Shown here in pieces: positions 8,300 through 18,004 of a DNA stretch of 64,000 nt. Origin of the DNA: Solibacillus sp. FSL R7-0668 (GTDB lineage Bacteria; Bacillota; Bacilli; Bacillales_A; Planococcaceae); NCBI RefSeq assembly GCF_038006205.1, contig NZ_JBBOUU010000001.1, forward strand, positions 684,001 to 748,000. Reading direction: 5' to 3'. The notes under the pieces were generated by a model. That model saw only the letters and a list, made by a program, of their open reading frames with translations, did not search any database and was not told the origin of the DNA. The position numbers and the translations under genes were made by a program. Position 1 is the stretch's first letter, and the number at the start of each line of letters is the position of its first letter.

Positions 8300-9673
8300 A
8301 TGGCAATAGGAACACGCGTCACACAATCGATGTTGTCGACGAATATGCTTCGAAACTTAAATAGCAGCTATTCAAAAATGTCTAAGTTACAGGATCAGAT
8401 TACATCAGGCAAAAAAATTACAAGGGCATCGGATGATCCAGTCATTGCAGTAAAGGGCATGGGCTACCGTACACAGCTTGGTAAGGTAGAACAATTCATC
8501 CGCAATACTGGGGAAGTCAATTCATGGTACGACACAACAGATATGTCACTTGGACAGGCGGGGGATGCATTAAATCGTGTTAAGGAGCTTGTTGTACAGG
8601 CGGCCAATGATACAAACACAGCAGATGACCGTGCGAAAATTAAAGCAGAGATTGACCAAATCCGCGAACAGCTACGTGATTTAGGGAATACGAAGGTAGC
8701 TGGAAAGTCGATTTTTACAGGTACTAATACGGAGAAGATGCTCTACACCGATGTGCAGCACTATGATCCAAAGTCGATTCAGAAACATTATGATAGCTTG
8801 GCTAGTGCACCTCCAGTAGGCGCGATTTCGGCACAAGAGGACTTTTTAAATAAAATCACTCCATCGGCGACGAATACTCAAGAAAATATTGCTAGTTATT
8901 TAGGGAACATCACTACGCCAAGTCCGATAACTATGATTTCTGACCGTGTATTAAATACGGAATTTGTGGATGGGGAAGGAAAACCGGTCAATCCGATAAA
9001 AGATTTACAAACAATGGATTTAACGATTTCTACAACTGTTGCGAGTGCGCCAAATGCACCGACAGCTGTTAAAGGTGAAACGGTTACGACAACTACTTTA
9101 CCAAATGGACAAAAGCAAACAATTACTACCTCTGTAGGGGACACAGAAACAACGACGACAACTGTTCTGTCTCAAGCAGTAGGAACAGGCTCTAATAAAG
9201 AAACAGCAGCCATCAAAGCGGGTACAGAGCCGGTAAAAATTGAAGTATTTGACGGAGTACAATTAACAGCTAACTTCCCAGGTGCTGATATTTTCGGACG
9301 TTTGGATGTATTGATGGGGAAAGTATCAGAAGCGTTAGATCCTGCTAACAACCCAAACCACGAAACAATTCAAAAAATGTTGGGTGGCATTGTTGATACA
9401 ACGGGTAAAGACAAGGACGATGATTTATCCATTATCCAGGGGAGCTTACTAACTGCACGTGCAGAAATTGGCGCGCGTCAAAATCGTCTTGAATTAATCG
9501 AACATCGATTAGATCAACACGAAATAAATGTTACGAAGCAAATGTCTGAAAATGAGGATACAGATTATGCATTAGCTATTACACAAATGGCAACATCTGA
9601 ATCTATCCACCAAGCGGCATTGTCTGTTGGGGCTAAAATTATCCAACAGACACTAGTAGATTTTATCCGATAA
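8300..9673 (+). CDS. flgL: FlgL, hook-filament junction protein 3 (HAP3)
   Basis: A 457-residue flagellin-family protein. I take ATG 8300, since GAAAGGGG at 8285-8292 is correctly spaced and the product then opens MAIGTRVTQSMLSTNML; ATG 8294 would add two residues. N-terminal D0/D1 (residues about 1-150) includes LQDQITSGKKITRASDDP. The C-terminal D0/D1 includes GARQNRLELIEHRLDQHE. It is longer than the roughly 300 residues of B. subtilis FlgL: the excess is a Thr/Ser-rich central insert at about residues 165-310. FlgL adapts the filament to FlgK. Confidence 0.94.
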   Translation: MAIGTRVTQSMLSTNMLRNLNSSYSKMSKLQDQITSGKKITRASDDPVIAVKGMGYRTQLGKVEQFIRNTGEVNSWYDTTDMSLGQAGDALNRVKELVVQAANDTNTADDRAKIKAEIDQIREQLRDLGNTKVAGKSIFTGTNTEKMLYTDVQHYDPKSIQKHYDSLASAPPVGAISAQEDFLNKITPSATNTQENIASYLGNITTPSPITMISDRVLNTEFVDGEGKPVNPIKDLQTMDLTISTTVASAPNAPTAVKGETVTTTTLPNGQKQTITTSVGDTETTTTTVLSQAVGTGSNKETAAIKAGTEPVKIEVFDGVQLTANFPGADIFGRLDVLMGKVSEALDPANNPNHETIQKMLGGIVDTTGKDKDDDLSIIQGSLLTARAEIGARQNRLELIEHRLDQHEINVTKQMSENEDTDYALAITQMATSESIHQAALSVGAKIIQQTLVDFIR

Positions 9674-9689
9674 TTAATAGTAAATAGAA

Positions 9690-9723
9690 AAAGCGTTTGG
9701 ACCTGCTCCAAGCGCTTTTATTT
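9690..9723 (+). terminator. Terminator between flgL and yviE
   Basis: AAGCGTTTGGA and TCCAAGCGCTT form a stem around a 5-base loop and are followed by a short T-rich run. The stem overlaps a possible upstream extension of yviE, which I therefore reject. Confidence 0.7.
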
Positions 9724-9741
9724 AAAGGGGAGGCGAATCGT

Positions 9742-10308
9742 TTGAATATCCCACAAATCCAAATTTCAACAACCGATATAAAAATGAACTATACAACACA
9801 GCCACCTGTGCAAAAAATCAAGCAGCCTCATGCCTCACAAACAATTGAACAGCCCGCAGCCACTTTAGAAATCAATACGACGCGCGGGAAGTTGAAAATT
9901 GACTCGTCACAGGCACGTCGTGATTTAGGGCAGGTTGGTCCGATTGAGGCGACAAAAAACGCTGCACAGCAGGCCGATCAAACACGCTTAGAGGGCATAT
10001 CTCGCCGGGTACGCGAAGGGCGCCAAATGATGCAGGGCGCAGGAAAAGGACAAGGAGCTGGAACGATTAAGCAAATTGCCATCCAAAATCACGGACCAAA
10101 GCGCCCAGGACCTTATAATATTAAGTTCATACCGTCCATTGGCTCTGTAAAGATCGATTACACACCAGGTAAAACCGATGTCAATATTGAGCAGCAGCAG
10201 GCAAAAATCGAACATAAGGTGAACAAACCAACGCATGACTATACGCCAGGTAAAGTAAGTGGGAAAATGGTTGTAAGACCCGATGTACAAATCGATGTAT
10301 CGGTATAA
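9742..10308 (+). CDS. yviE: YviE, DUF6470-family flagellar-locus protein
   Basis: A 188-residue protein from TTG 9742, chosen because AAAGGGGAGG ends 7 bases upstream and the product then opens MNIPQIQISTTDIKM like YviE. It contains the repeated pattern of polar strands seen in the family (PAATLEINTTRGKLKIDSSQ; then VKIDYTPGKTDVNIEQQQAK), with a DYTPG motif occurring twice (IDYTPGKTDV and HDYTPGKVSG). YviE lies upstream of fliW-csrA throughout Bacillales but has no established function. Cytoplasmic, no signal peptide. Fourteen bp separate it from fliW. Confidence 0.85.
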   Translation: MNIPQIQISTTDIKMNYTTQPPVQKIKQPHASQTIEQPAATLEINTTRGKLKIDSSQARRDLGQVGPIEATKNAAQQADQTRLEGISRRVREGRQMMQGAGKGQGAGTIKQIAIQNHGPKRPGPYNIKFIPSIGSVKIDYTPGKTDVNIEQQQAKIEHKVNKPTHDYTPGKVSGKMVVRPDVQIDVSV

Positions 10309-10321
10309 AGGAGAATGACGG

Positions 10322-10765
10322 ATGAAAGTAGAGACAAAATTATTAGGCGAAGTGGAAGTACAGGAATCCGATGTTGTGACGTTTGAGCAGGGCTTACTAG
10401 GCTTACAGGATTTAAAAAAATACACGCTTTTACCGATTGAGCAGGATTTACCATTTCTGTTATTACAATCACTGGACGATGCAGAGGTGAGCTTTGTATT
10501 AGCCTATCCATACGCATTTAAGCCCGATTACACCTTCGAAATTAGCGATGAAGACCGTGAACTCTTAAAAATCGAAGCAGAGATGGAAGTAGTAACCTAT
10601 GCCATAGTAACAATGAATGATTCCTGGGCGACATCAACAATGAATCTACTAGCACCTGTTGTGATTAATGTGAAAGAAAAGCTAGCGAAGCAAATCGTTC
10701 TACAAACGAGTGAAGCCTACTCACTTCGTCATCCGATTGGAACATCGGAAGGAAGTGGCAAGTAA
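10322..10765 (+). CDS. fliW: FliW, flagellar assembly factor and CsrA antagonist
   Basis: A 147-residue protein from ATG 10322, with AAAGGAGAATG upstream. It shows the FliW pattern ETKLLGEVEV, VVTFEQGLLGLQDLKKYTLL, and the C-terminal NLLAPVVINVKEKLAKQIVLQ. FliW binds either free flagellin or CsrA. When flagellin is exported, FliW releases it and sequesters CsrA, freeing hag mRNA for translation. Adjacent csrA begins one base after the fliW stop, so the two regulators are co-translated. Confidence 0.95.
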   Translation: MKVETKLLGEVEVQESDVVTFEQGLLGLQDLKKYTLLPIEQDLPFLLLQSLDDAEVSFVLAYPYAFKPDYTFEISDEDRELLKIEAEMEVVTYAIVTMNDSWATSTMNLLAPVVINVKEKLAKQIVLQTSEAYSLRHPIGTSEGSGK

Positions 10766-10984
10766 ATGCTCGTATTATCACGTAAAAAGGGCGAATCGAT
10801 TATGATTGGCGACCAAATCGAGCTAAAGGTGCTGAGCATCGATGGCGATCAGGTAAAGCTAGGCATTGTTGCACCGAAGACTGTAAAGGTACATCGTAGT
10901 GAAGTATTTGAAGCCATTCAAGAGCAAAACAAGCAATCGATGCAAAATGTGTCGATGGAGTTGTTTAAGAGTTTTAGGAAATAG
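10766..10984 (+). CDS. csrA: CsrA, translational repressor of flagellin
   Basis: A 72-residue protein starting immediately after the fliW stop. It opens [16 protein letters not shown], the universal CsrA start, and includes the RNA-contacting [15 protein letters not shown] strand. CsrA dimers bind GGA motifs in leader RNAs and block the ribosome site; in Bacillus the main target is hag. Here a textbook CsrA hairpin lies in the hag leader 170-180 bp downstream, so the circuit appears intact. Confidence 0.97.
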   Translation: MLVLSRKKGESIMIGDQIELKVLSIDGDQVKLGIVAPKTVKVHRSEVFEAIQEQNKQSMQNVSMELFKSFRK

Positions 10985-10986
10985 CG

Positions 10987-11028
10987 AAAGTACACGATTA
11001 TCGGTAAGCATAATCGTGTACTTTTTTT
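10987..11028 (+). terminator. Terminator after csrA
   Basis: AAAGTACACGATTAT and ATAATCGTGTACTTT form a perfect 15-bp stem, followed by T residues. It isolates hag as a separate unit. Confidence 0.93.
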
Positions 11029-11079
11029 GAACAAAACTAAATTGAAAAAAATAAATTGAAAAATATTTATAAAAACTAT

Positions 11080-11105
11080 TAAACATTTTTTCCAATTAAC
11101 GATAT
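11080..11105 (+). promoter_or_regulatory. SigD promoter of hag
   Basis: TAAA at 11080-11083, 14-bp spacer, AACGATAT at 11098-11105 (six of eight to GCCGATAT). It is about 90 bp upstream of the hag start, leaving room for the regulated leader. Confidence 0.75.
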
Positions 11106-11150
11106 ATAGTGTGTGAGGCTGAGGTACACTTAGCCGAATCAAAAAAAATT

Positions 11151-11186
11151 CCACACGGACGTGGATGAAAAAAACATTCAAGGAGG
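11151..11186 (+). promoter_or_regulatory. CsrA-binding sites in the hag leader
   Basis: CCACACGGACGTGG at 11151-11164 forms a CCAC/GTGG stem presenting GGA in its loop, and contains ACACGGACGT, a close match to the CsrA consensus ACANGGANGU. A second GGA site is the Shine-Dalgarno itself (AAGGAGG, 11180-11186). The pair at this spacing mirrors the two-site arrangement known for B. subtilis hag. Confidence 0.8.
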
Positions 11187-11194
11187 AATTCCAC

Positions 11195-12871
11195 ATGAGA
11201 ATTCAACACAATATTTCTGCGTTAAACACGCACCGTAACCTTGCCTTCAACAACGGGCAAACTTCAAAAGCTTTAGAAAAATTATCTTCAGGGTACAAAA
11301 TCAACCGTGCTGGCGATGACGCTGCTGGTTTAGCAATCTCTGAAAAAATGCGCGGACAAATCCGTGGTCTTGACATGGCGTCTAAAAACGCTCAAGACGG
11401 GATTTCTTTAATCCAAACAGCAGAAGGTGCATTAAACGAAACACAATCAATTTTACAACGTATGCGTGAATTAGCTGTACAAGCTGGTAACGATACAAAC
11501 ACAACTGATGACCGTGGTCAAATCCAAAAAGAAATCGATCAGTTAACTTCTGAAATTAACCGTATCGGTAACACAACTGAGTTCAACACGAAAAAATTAA
11601 TCAACGGTGAGCTTTCTGATTCTTACTCAACTTCTGATGCTACTGTAAAAACTGTAACAGCTGCTAAACCGGGCTCTGAAATTAAAGTTGGTCAAGAACC
11701 AGCATCATGGACTACAGATAAAGATATTAAATTTGATATTAACTTCGAGCCAACAACAGTAGGAACTGCTTCAGTAAGTTGGTCAGCTGCAACAGCAACA
11801 GGATTTAACATTGAAAAAACATCTACTGGTTTCAAATTAAATGCTTCAGTTACTGTTGGTGCAGACACTGTTAAAATCGATTCTGCAGCATTAGCATATG
11901 ATGCAGATAAGAAAGAGTATTCTTTCAACGGTAAAGGTGTAAGCTTCAAATTCTCAGAGGCAGAAGCAGCAAAATGGACAACTGGTAACAAGTTAACGAT
12001 TGATTTAACAAAAGCAACATTTGCTTCTAACAAAGTTACATTGAATGCAGATCCACAAGTACAAACATTTAGTGTTAACGGGGCATTTGGTACTGCATCA
12101 ACGGCTTCTAAAATTGAAAACTTTAAAGTAGCGTCTTCAGGTGCAACATTAGAAGGTTTAGGTAAGGCTAAAATTGACTATTCTGGTGGTAAATTAACAG
12201 TAGAATTTTTAGAGGCTGGATCAGCTGGTAAATCTTTGGGTAAAGTAGAAGTAAATGCGTTAACAGCTGGTGGAACTTATAACTTCAATCAAAATGGTAT
12301 TTCATTCGACTTTAAGGTACCGGCAGCGGGAGCAGTTGCTGCAAGTGGCGTATTTAATTTTGAAACAACAACAAAAGACGTTACAGTACCACCTGCAGAT
12401 GCAAAAGACCAATCAGTTAAATTCCAAATTGGTGCTAACGAAAACCAAGCAATGACTGTATCTATCGGTGATATGCGTGCGAAAGCTTTAGGTATCGTAG
12501 GTTCTGGTGAAGGCTTCCAAAAAGACAAAACTGTAACTGATGGTACAAATGCTACAGCGGTTGAAAGTTCATTAAATTTATCAACTCATGAAACTGCAGC
12601 GAAAGCAATTACTACAATTGATTCTGCTATCAATAAAGTATCTACTCAACGTGCGGCATTAGGTGCGGTTCAAAACCGTTTAGAGCACACTATTAATAAC
12701 TTAGGTGCTTCTTCAGAAAACTTAACAGCTGCTGAATCTCGTATCCGTGATACAGATATGGCAAAAGAGATGATGAACTTCACGAAGAACAACATCTTAA
12801 CGCAAGCTGCTCAATCTATGTTAGCTCAAGCTAACCAACAACCACAAGGTGTATTACAACTTTTAGGTTAA
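11195..12871 (+). CDS. hag: Flagellin with long central domain
   Basis: A 558-residue flagellin from ATG 11195 (RBS AAGGAGG). The N-terminal D0/D1 (MRIQHNISALNTHRNLAFNN onwards to about residue 145) and the C-terminal D1/D0 (from about residue 465, including AAESRIRDTDMAKEMM and ending QPQGVLQLLG) are canonical and form the filament core and TLR5-type surface. The roughly 320 residues between them are a Thr/Ser/Ala-rich beta-type insert absent from the 304-residue B. subtilis Hag, giving an outer D2/D3-like domain that is a good candidate for O-glycosylation. The Maf glycosyltransferase and pseudaminic acid genes directly downstream support that. Expression is under SigD and CsrA/FliW control as described for the leader. 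Confidence 0.97.
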   Translation: MRIQHNISALNTHRNLAFNNGQTSKALEKLSSGYKINRAGDDAAGLAISEKMRGQIRGLDMASKNAQDGISLIQTAEGALNETQSILQRMRELAVQAGNDTNTTDDRGQIQKEIDQLTSEINRIGNTTEFNTKKLINGELSDSYSTSDATVKTVTAAKPGSEIKVGQEPASWTTDKDIKFDINFEPTTVGTASVSWSAATATGFNIEKTSTGFKLNASVTVGADTVKIDSAALAYDADKKEYSFNGKGVSFKFSEAEAAKWTTGNKLTIDLTKATFASNKVTLNADPQVQTFSVNGAFGTASTASKIENFKVASSGATLEGLGKAKIDYSGGKLTVEFLEAGSAGKSLGKVEVNALTAGGTYNFNQNGISFDFKVPAAGAVAASGVFNFETTTKDVTVPPADAKDQSVKFQIGANENQAMTVSIGDMRAKALGIVGSGEGFQKDKTVTDGTNATAVESSLNLSTHETAAKAITTIDSAINKVSTQRAALGAVQNRLEHTINNLGASSENLTAAESRIRDTDMAKEMMNFTKNNILTQAAQSMLAQANQQPQGVLQLLG

Positions 12872-12892
12872 TCTTAATTTAAATTAATTTAT

Positions 12893-12936
12893 AATAAGGC
12901 GCTTCCCTTTAAAGGGAAGCGCCTTATTAAGTTTTA
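12893..12936 (+). terminator. Strong palindromic terminator after hag
   Basis: An uninterrupted palindrome at 12893-12928 (half-site AATAAGGCGCTTCCCTTT) is followed by AAGTTTTATT. Confidence 0.92.
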
Positions 12937-12992
12937 TTAATAAATGCCGATATTAATGTTAATAAGTCTATTTGAGTATAGAAAGAGGTAAA

Positions 12993-14819
12993 ATGATGTA
13001 TATCGATCGTAATATAGAAAGACTTCAGAATAATCTTTATCATTGGATATCACCTGCTGAAAATATTTCTCCTAAATATAATTATATAACAACAATTGAT
13101 GGTAAAGATTATTTTGAAAATATAGATGGTGGAATTATTGAAATAAATAAAGTATTTGATGAAACACAAAAAGGTATACCTTTAATGAGGCAAATGGTAA
13201 TTGCCTTTGGAATTTCTTCTCGTAGCGAACTGAACAAGCTATATAAAACTTTAAACGATACGTCGGTTTTATTAATAATTGAGCCTAACCCAGAGCTATT
13301 TAGTTATGCATTAAATAATGAGGATTTAAATGTTTTTGAAAAAAGTAATGTAGTTTTATTTGTTGATAATAATTTAGATAATTTACAACCATTTTTTCTA
13401 GATATTTTAGGAGAGTTTAATTATTTTTCATTAGTTAATAATATGGCATTTTATTTGAATAGTTTTTACAGACAAAATGATGGTAAAATGATAAAAGAAA
13501 TTATTCAAAAGATTAGACAAATCGTTCGTGCTAGAATTCAAATTATAGGAAATAGTATTGAAGATGGTCTAGATGGGCTTGAAAATAACTTGAAAAATAT
13601 TGAGTATTTGATAGAATCGAAAAATCCTGCTGAAATTTATAAAAAGTTTAAAAATAAACCAGCGATTGTTATTTCGGCAGGACCGTCTTTAGAGAAAAAT
13701 ATTCAAGATTTACGTGAAGCAAAAGGGAAGGCAATTTTAATTGCGGTAGATACAATTTTAACAAAGTTACTTAATCAAGGTGTAATTCCAGATTTTGTTT
13801 GCTCTGTTGAACGTATAGAGAAAGTATATGATTATTTCTATAAAGGCAAGAATATACCGAAGGAAGTAACGTTAGTTGGACCTACAGTTTTAGATCCTCG
13901 GATATTTTCTGAACTGAAAGGTAATTGGATCTTACCATTTAGAACGGAAGTAAGTGAATCTAACTGGCTACAAGCAATGACGAAAACAAATGGTAATGTA
14001 GGTTTGCTAATGGGGGCATCTTGTGCCCATGTTGCATTCGGCTTTGCTGTTCATTTAGGCGCGTCGCCAATTATATTAGTAGGGCAAGATTTAGCGTATG
14101 GAACAGATTTTGAAAATACTCATGTGAGCGATACAATTTACGATAAATTGGAAAAGCAAAAAGTGAAGATTGAAGAATTGGATGAAACAGAAGGTTACTA
14201 CGGTGGGATTGTAAAAACAACTAAAGTTTGGATGATGTTTAAGCAATGGTTTGAAATTAAAATCCTAGAATTTAATTTAAACGTAATTAATGCAACTGAG
14301 GGTGGAGCAAAAATTGCAAATACGCAGCAATTCCCATTGAAAGAAGCGCTTTTTCAGTATTGCAAAGATGATTTAGAATCCGTATATGAATACGTAAAGA
14401 GTATGGGTACATATGGTATTTCTGTGGAAGATTTAATAGAATCAATTGACAGTGAAATAAATTATTTTAATGAGATTATGAAAGAAGCAAGAACAAGTTA
14501 TCTTGAAGTTGAAAAAATAGAAATTAGTGCTCAAAATTTGACTAAACATGTAAGAACTATTCAAAATGTTACAGATGTATTTAATGAATTTGTTATTAAA
14601 ACAACAAAGCACCCTTTAATTTCACATAATATTCAAGGATTTGTTTTAAAAACGAGTTGGGATTTAAGTGCAATTGATGATGTAATTTCTGTAAAGAATT
14701 TGGCAGCTAAAAAAGCTGTACAAATAAAATATTATATAGTGATTATTAGTACATGTGAAAAAATTATTGATTTATTACAAGAAACCGTGAAGTTGTTAGA
14801 AGTTAAAATGAATTCATAA
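12993..14819 (+). CDS. Maf-type (DUF115) motility-associated glycosyltransferase
   Basis: A 608-residue protein; ATG 12993 (or 12996) follows GAAAGAGG. The centre (about residues 220-420) is the DUF115/MAF flagellin glycosyltransferase domain: PAIVISAGPSLEKNIQDLR, AVDTILTKLLNQGVIPDFVC, and LVGQDLAYG. Maf proteins transfer nonulosonic acids such as pseudaminic acid from CMP-sugar donors onto Ser/Thr of flagellin in the cytoplasm before export. Position immediately after hag and before the pse genes fits this exactly. The gene is more AT-rich than the flagellar genes before it, as is common for glycosylation islands. The acceptor residues cannot be predicted from sequence alone. Confidence 0.88.
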   Translation: MMYIDRNIERLQNNLYHWISPAENISPKYNYITTIDGKDYFENIDGGIIEINKVFDETQKGIPLMRQMVIAFGISSRSELNKLYKTLNDTSVLLIIEPNPELFSYALNNEDLNVFEKSNVVLFVDNNLDNLQPFFLDILGEFNYFSLVNNMAFYLNSFYRQNDGKMIKEIIQKIRQIVRARIQIIGNSIEDGLDGLENNLKNIEYLIESKNPAEIYKKFKNKPAIVISAGPSLEKNIQDLREAKGKAILIAVDTILTKLLNQGVIPDFVCSVERIEKVYDYFYKGKNIPKEVTLVGPTVLDPRIFSELKGNWILPFRTEVSESNWLQAMTKTNGNVGLLMGASCAHVAFGFAVHLGASPIILVGQDLAYGTDFENTHVSDTIYDKLEKQKVKIEELDETEGYYGGIVKTTKVWMMFKQWFEIKILEFNLNVINATEGGAKIANTQQFPLKEALFQYCKDDLESVYEYVKSMGTYGISVEDLIESIDSEINYFNEIMKEARTSYLEVEKIEISAQNLTKHVRTIQNVTDVFNEFVIKTTKHPLISHNIQGFVLKTSWDLSAIDDVISVKNLAAKKAVQIKYYIVIISTCEKIIDLLQETVKLLEVKMNS

Positions 14820-14888
14820 ATGAGGATTTTTATTGAAATGGGTGTCTTTTGTGTACAGTAAGAGCACTAGACAGCAGTAAAATTTCTA

Positions 14889-15205
14889 AGCTTTCTAAAA
14901 AAGGTCATCGTTCGTTACCTAAATGAATTCATTGTCATGGTATTAGACAATACGCGTATTTATTATGCCAAATGTCTTGAATAGTTTCTAATAGAAGCAT
15001 CAAGACCATCTTGAATTTCTGTTCTTCTCCCCATATAGTTCCCCACTTAAATTTAATTGAGGTAATATGGAAATTTATGGGTTAAATGGTAGTTTGTGAT
15101 GTCTTTTTTTGGATGTTGGTAAGATTCATAGTGTAGTTCAAGGGTTTGTTTATTTAGATGACTAATCAAATACCCGAGAACACGGTGAAAAGACTTTGTT
15201 TAAAA
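14889..15205 (+). pseudogene. Degenerate IS630-family transposase remnant
   Basis: Translated in pieces, the stretch gives YLNEFIVMVLDN (the second catalytic Asp region), a frameshift near 15000, then LEFLFFSPYSSPLKFN (the LPPYSPxLN motif of IS630 transposases), an in-frame TGA where the catalytic Glu region LIEGLW should be, and a decayed tail resembling the QGFI C-terminus. At least two stops and one frameshift make it inactive. The N-terminal half is gone. It lies between the Maf gene and pseB, suggesting that the glycosylation genes were assembled by mobile DNA. Confidence 0.7.
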
Positions 15206-16572
<1,367 letters not shown>

Positions 16573-16573
16573 A

Positions 16574-16615
16574 AAATACACCCTTATCGAATTTATTGGA
16601 TAAGGGTGTATTTTT
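16574..16615 (+). terminator. Terminator between pseB and pseH
   Basis: AAATACACCCTTATC and GATAAGGGTGTATTT form a perfect 15-bp stem with T residues after it. Confidence 0.92.
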
Positions 16616-16643
16616 GCCGATTCATTTTTGTTCAAAGCTTATT

Positions 16644-16675
16644 TAAATTGAAGAAGGACAACTTTGAACCGATAA
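16644..16675 (+). promoter_or_regulatory. Possible SigD-like promoter for pseH-F-G-I-C
   Basis: ACCGATAA at 16668-16675 resembles the SigD -10 box. The -35 is poor: TGAA sits 15 bp upstream and a better TAAA sits 20 bp upstream. Tentative, but a promoter is needed after the terminator. Confidence 0.35.
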
Positions 16676-16724
16676 TAGAATTAGAGAAATTTATTTTAAA
16701 ATAAAGTTTTGGGTGGGATAGATT

Positions 16725-17270
16725 ATGAAACATCATTTATCCGATTTTATTGATATGGCATATGAACATACGGAAATCGTTTATAAATGGAGAAATCAGC
16801 CACATATTCGAGAAGTAATGTATAACAGTAATTTATTAGATTGGAAAGAGCATTTGCAATGGTTTGATTCGATACCTAATGATAATTCGAAAATAGTTAA
16901 AATTCTTTACTATAATAATAAACCATATGGAATAGCCAATTTTAAATTTACAAATTTACAATCGAATATTGGGGAATGGGGTTTCTATATTGGTGAAAAG
17001 GATGCTCCAAAAGGAATGGGAAAGTTATTAGCATATAAAATGCTTTGTTATTTATTTGAAGAACTAAAAATTAGAAAAGTATGCGCAGAAGTGTTGGACT
17101 ATAATCAAATTAGTTTGAATTTTCATGGGAAAGTAGGATTTAAACAAGAGGGAATACTTAGAAAACATATTTTTAAAAATAATAATTATTGTGATGTCTA
17201 TTTGTTTAGTATATTTGCAGATGAGTGGATACAAAAAAAGAGAGAATTAGAAAAAGAATTGTTTAATTAG
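16725..17270 (+). CDS. pseH: PseH-type GNAT N-acetyltransferase
   Basis: A 181-residue GNAT protein with RNQPHIREVMYNSNLLDWKEH near the N-terminus (the segment WRNQPHIREVMYNS is typical of PseH), then the acetyl-CoA-binding region around APKGMGKLLAYKML near residues 90-105, and NFHGKVGFKQEG near 145. PseH acetylates the C4 amino group of UDP-4-amino-4,6-dideoxy-AltNAc. It is more AT-rich than its neighbours. The next gene, pseF, starts 11 bp after its stop. Confidence 0.88.
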   Translation: MKHHLSDFIDMAYEHTEIVYKWRNQPHIREVMYNSNLLDWKEHLQWFDSIPNDNSKIVKILYYNNKPYGIANFKFTNLQSNIGEWGFYIGEKDAPKGMGKLLAYKMLCYLFEELKIRKVCAEVLDYNQISLNFHGKVGFKQEGILRKHIFKNNNYCDVYLFSIFADEWIQKKRELEKELFN

Positions 17271-17281
17271 GAAGTGAATTT

Positions 17282-18004
17282 ATGAACACAATCGCAATTA
17301 TCCAAGCAAGAATGGGCTCATCCCGTTTGCCGGGGAAGATCTTAAAGCCACTAGGAAATGTAGACGTTTTAACATATGATATTGAACGCTGTCGTGCTAT
17401 TCAAGGGGTGACTGAAGTCATTGTAGCAACAAGCTCCTTGCCACAGGATGATGCCATTGCGGCTTGGTGTGAGGCGCATCAGGTTGCTTATTTCCGAGGT
17501 TCGGAGGATGATGTACTTGATCGCTATGTTCAATGTGCGAAAATGTACAAGCCTGATTATGTCATGCGTGTCACTTCAGATTGCCCATTTGTCGATTATG
17601 AAATGGCGATTGACATGGTCGAACTGATGCATAAGGAACAAAAGGATATCATTTTACTGGACGGTGAACTCCCACGTGGGTTGGCAGTAGAGATTATTTC
17701 GTACCCAGCATTATTACGCATTCATGAAGTAGGTCTAGAGCCACGACACCGCGAGCATGTAACGTATTACGCCTATGAATTTAAAGAGCAATTTGAAGCA
17801 ATTACATATCAAATTCCTAATAATCGTCAAGCACATGAATTACGAATTACACTCGATACGGAAGAGGACTATCAATTAATTACAGAAGTAGCGAAGCAAT
17901 TTAATAATCCTTTAGTGTCGAGTGTAGAGGTTATTGAGTTTTTAAAAGCCAACCCTCAAATTGCCAATTTAAATGCACATATTGAACAAAAGCCGGTGAT
18001 ATAA
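17282..18004 (+). CDS. pseF: PseF, CMP-pseudaminic acid synthetase
   Basis: A 240-residue member of the CMP-NeuAc/CMP-Kdo cytidylyltransferase family, opening NTIAIIQARMGSSRLPGK with the nucleotide-binding QARMGSSRLPGK motif. It activates pseudaminic acid with CTP to give the CMP donor used by Maf. Located between pseH and pseG; pseG starts at the base after its stop codon. Confidence 0.92.
   Translation: MNTIAIIQARMGSSRLPGKILKPLGNVDVLTYDIERCRAIQGVTEVIVATSSLPQDDAIAAWCEAHQVAYFRGSEDDVLDRYVQCAKMYKPDYVMRVTSDCPFVDYEMAIDMVELMHKEQKDIILLDGELPRGLAVEIISYPALLRIHEVGLEPRHREHVTYYAYEFKEQFEAITYQIPNNRQAHELRITLDTEEDYQLITEVAKQFNNPLVSSVEVIEFLKANPQIANLNAHIEQKPVI

Noticed and set aside
9988-10425. 145-residue minus-strand ORF over yviE/fliW
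   Set aside because: Lies opposite two well-supported genes and has atypical composition.
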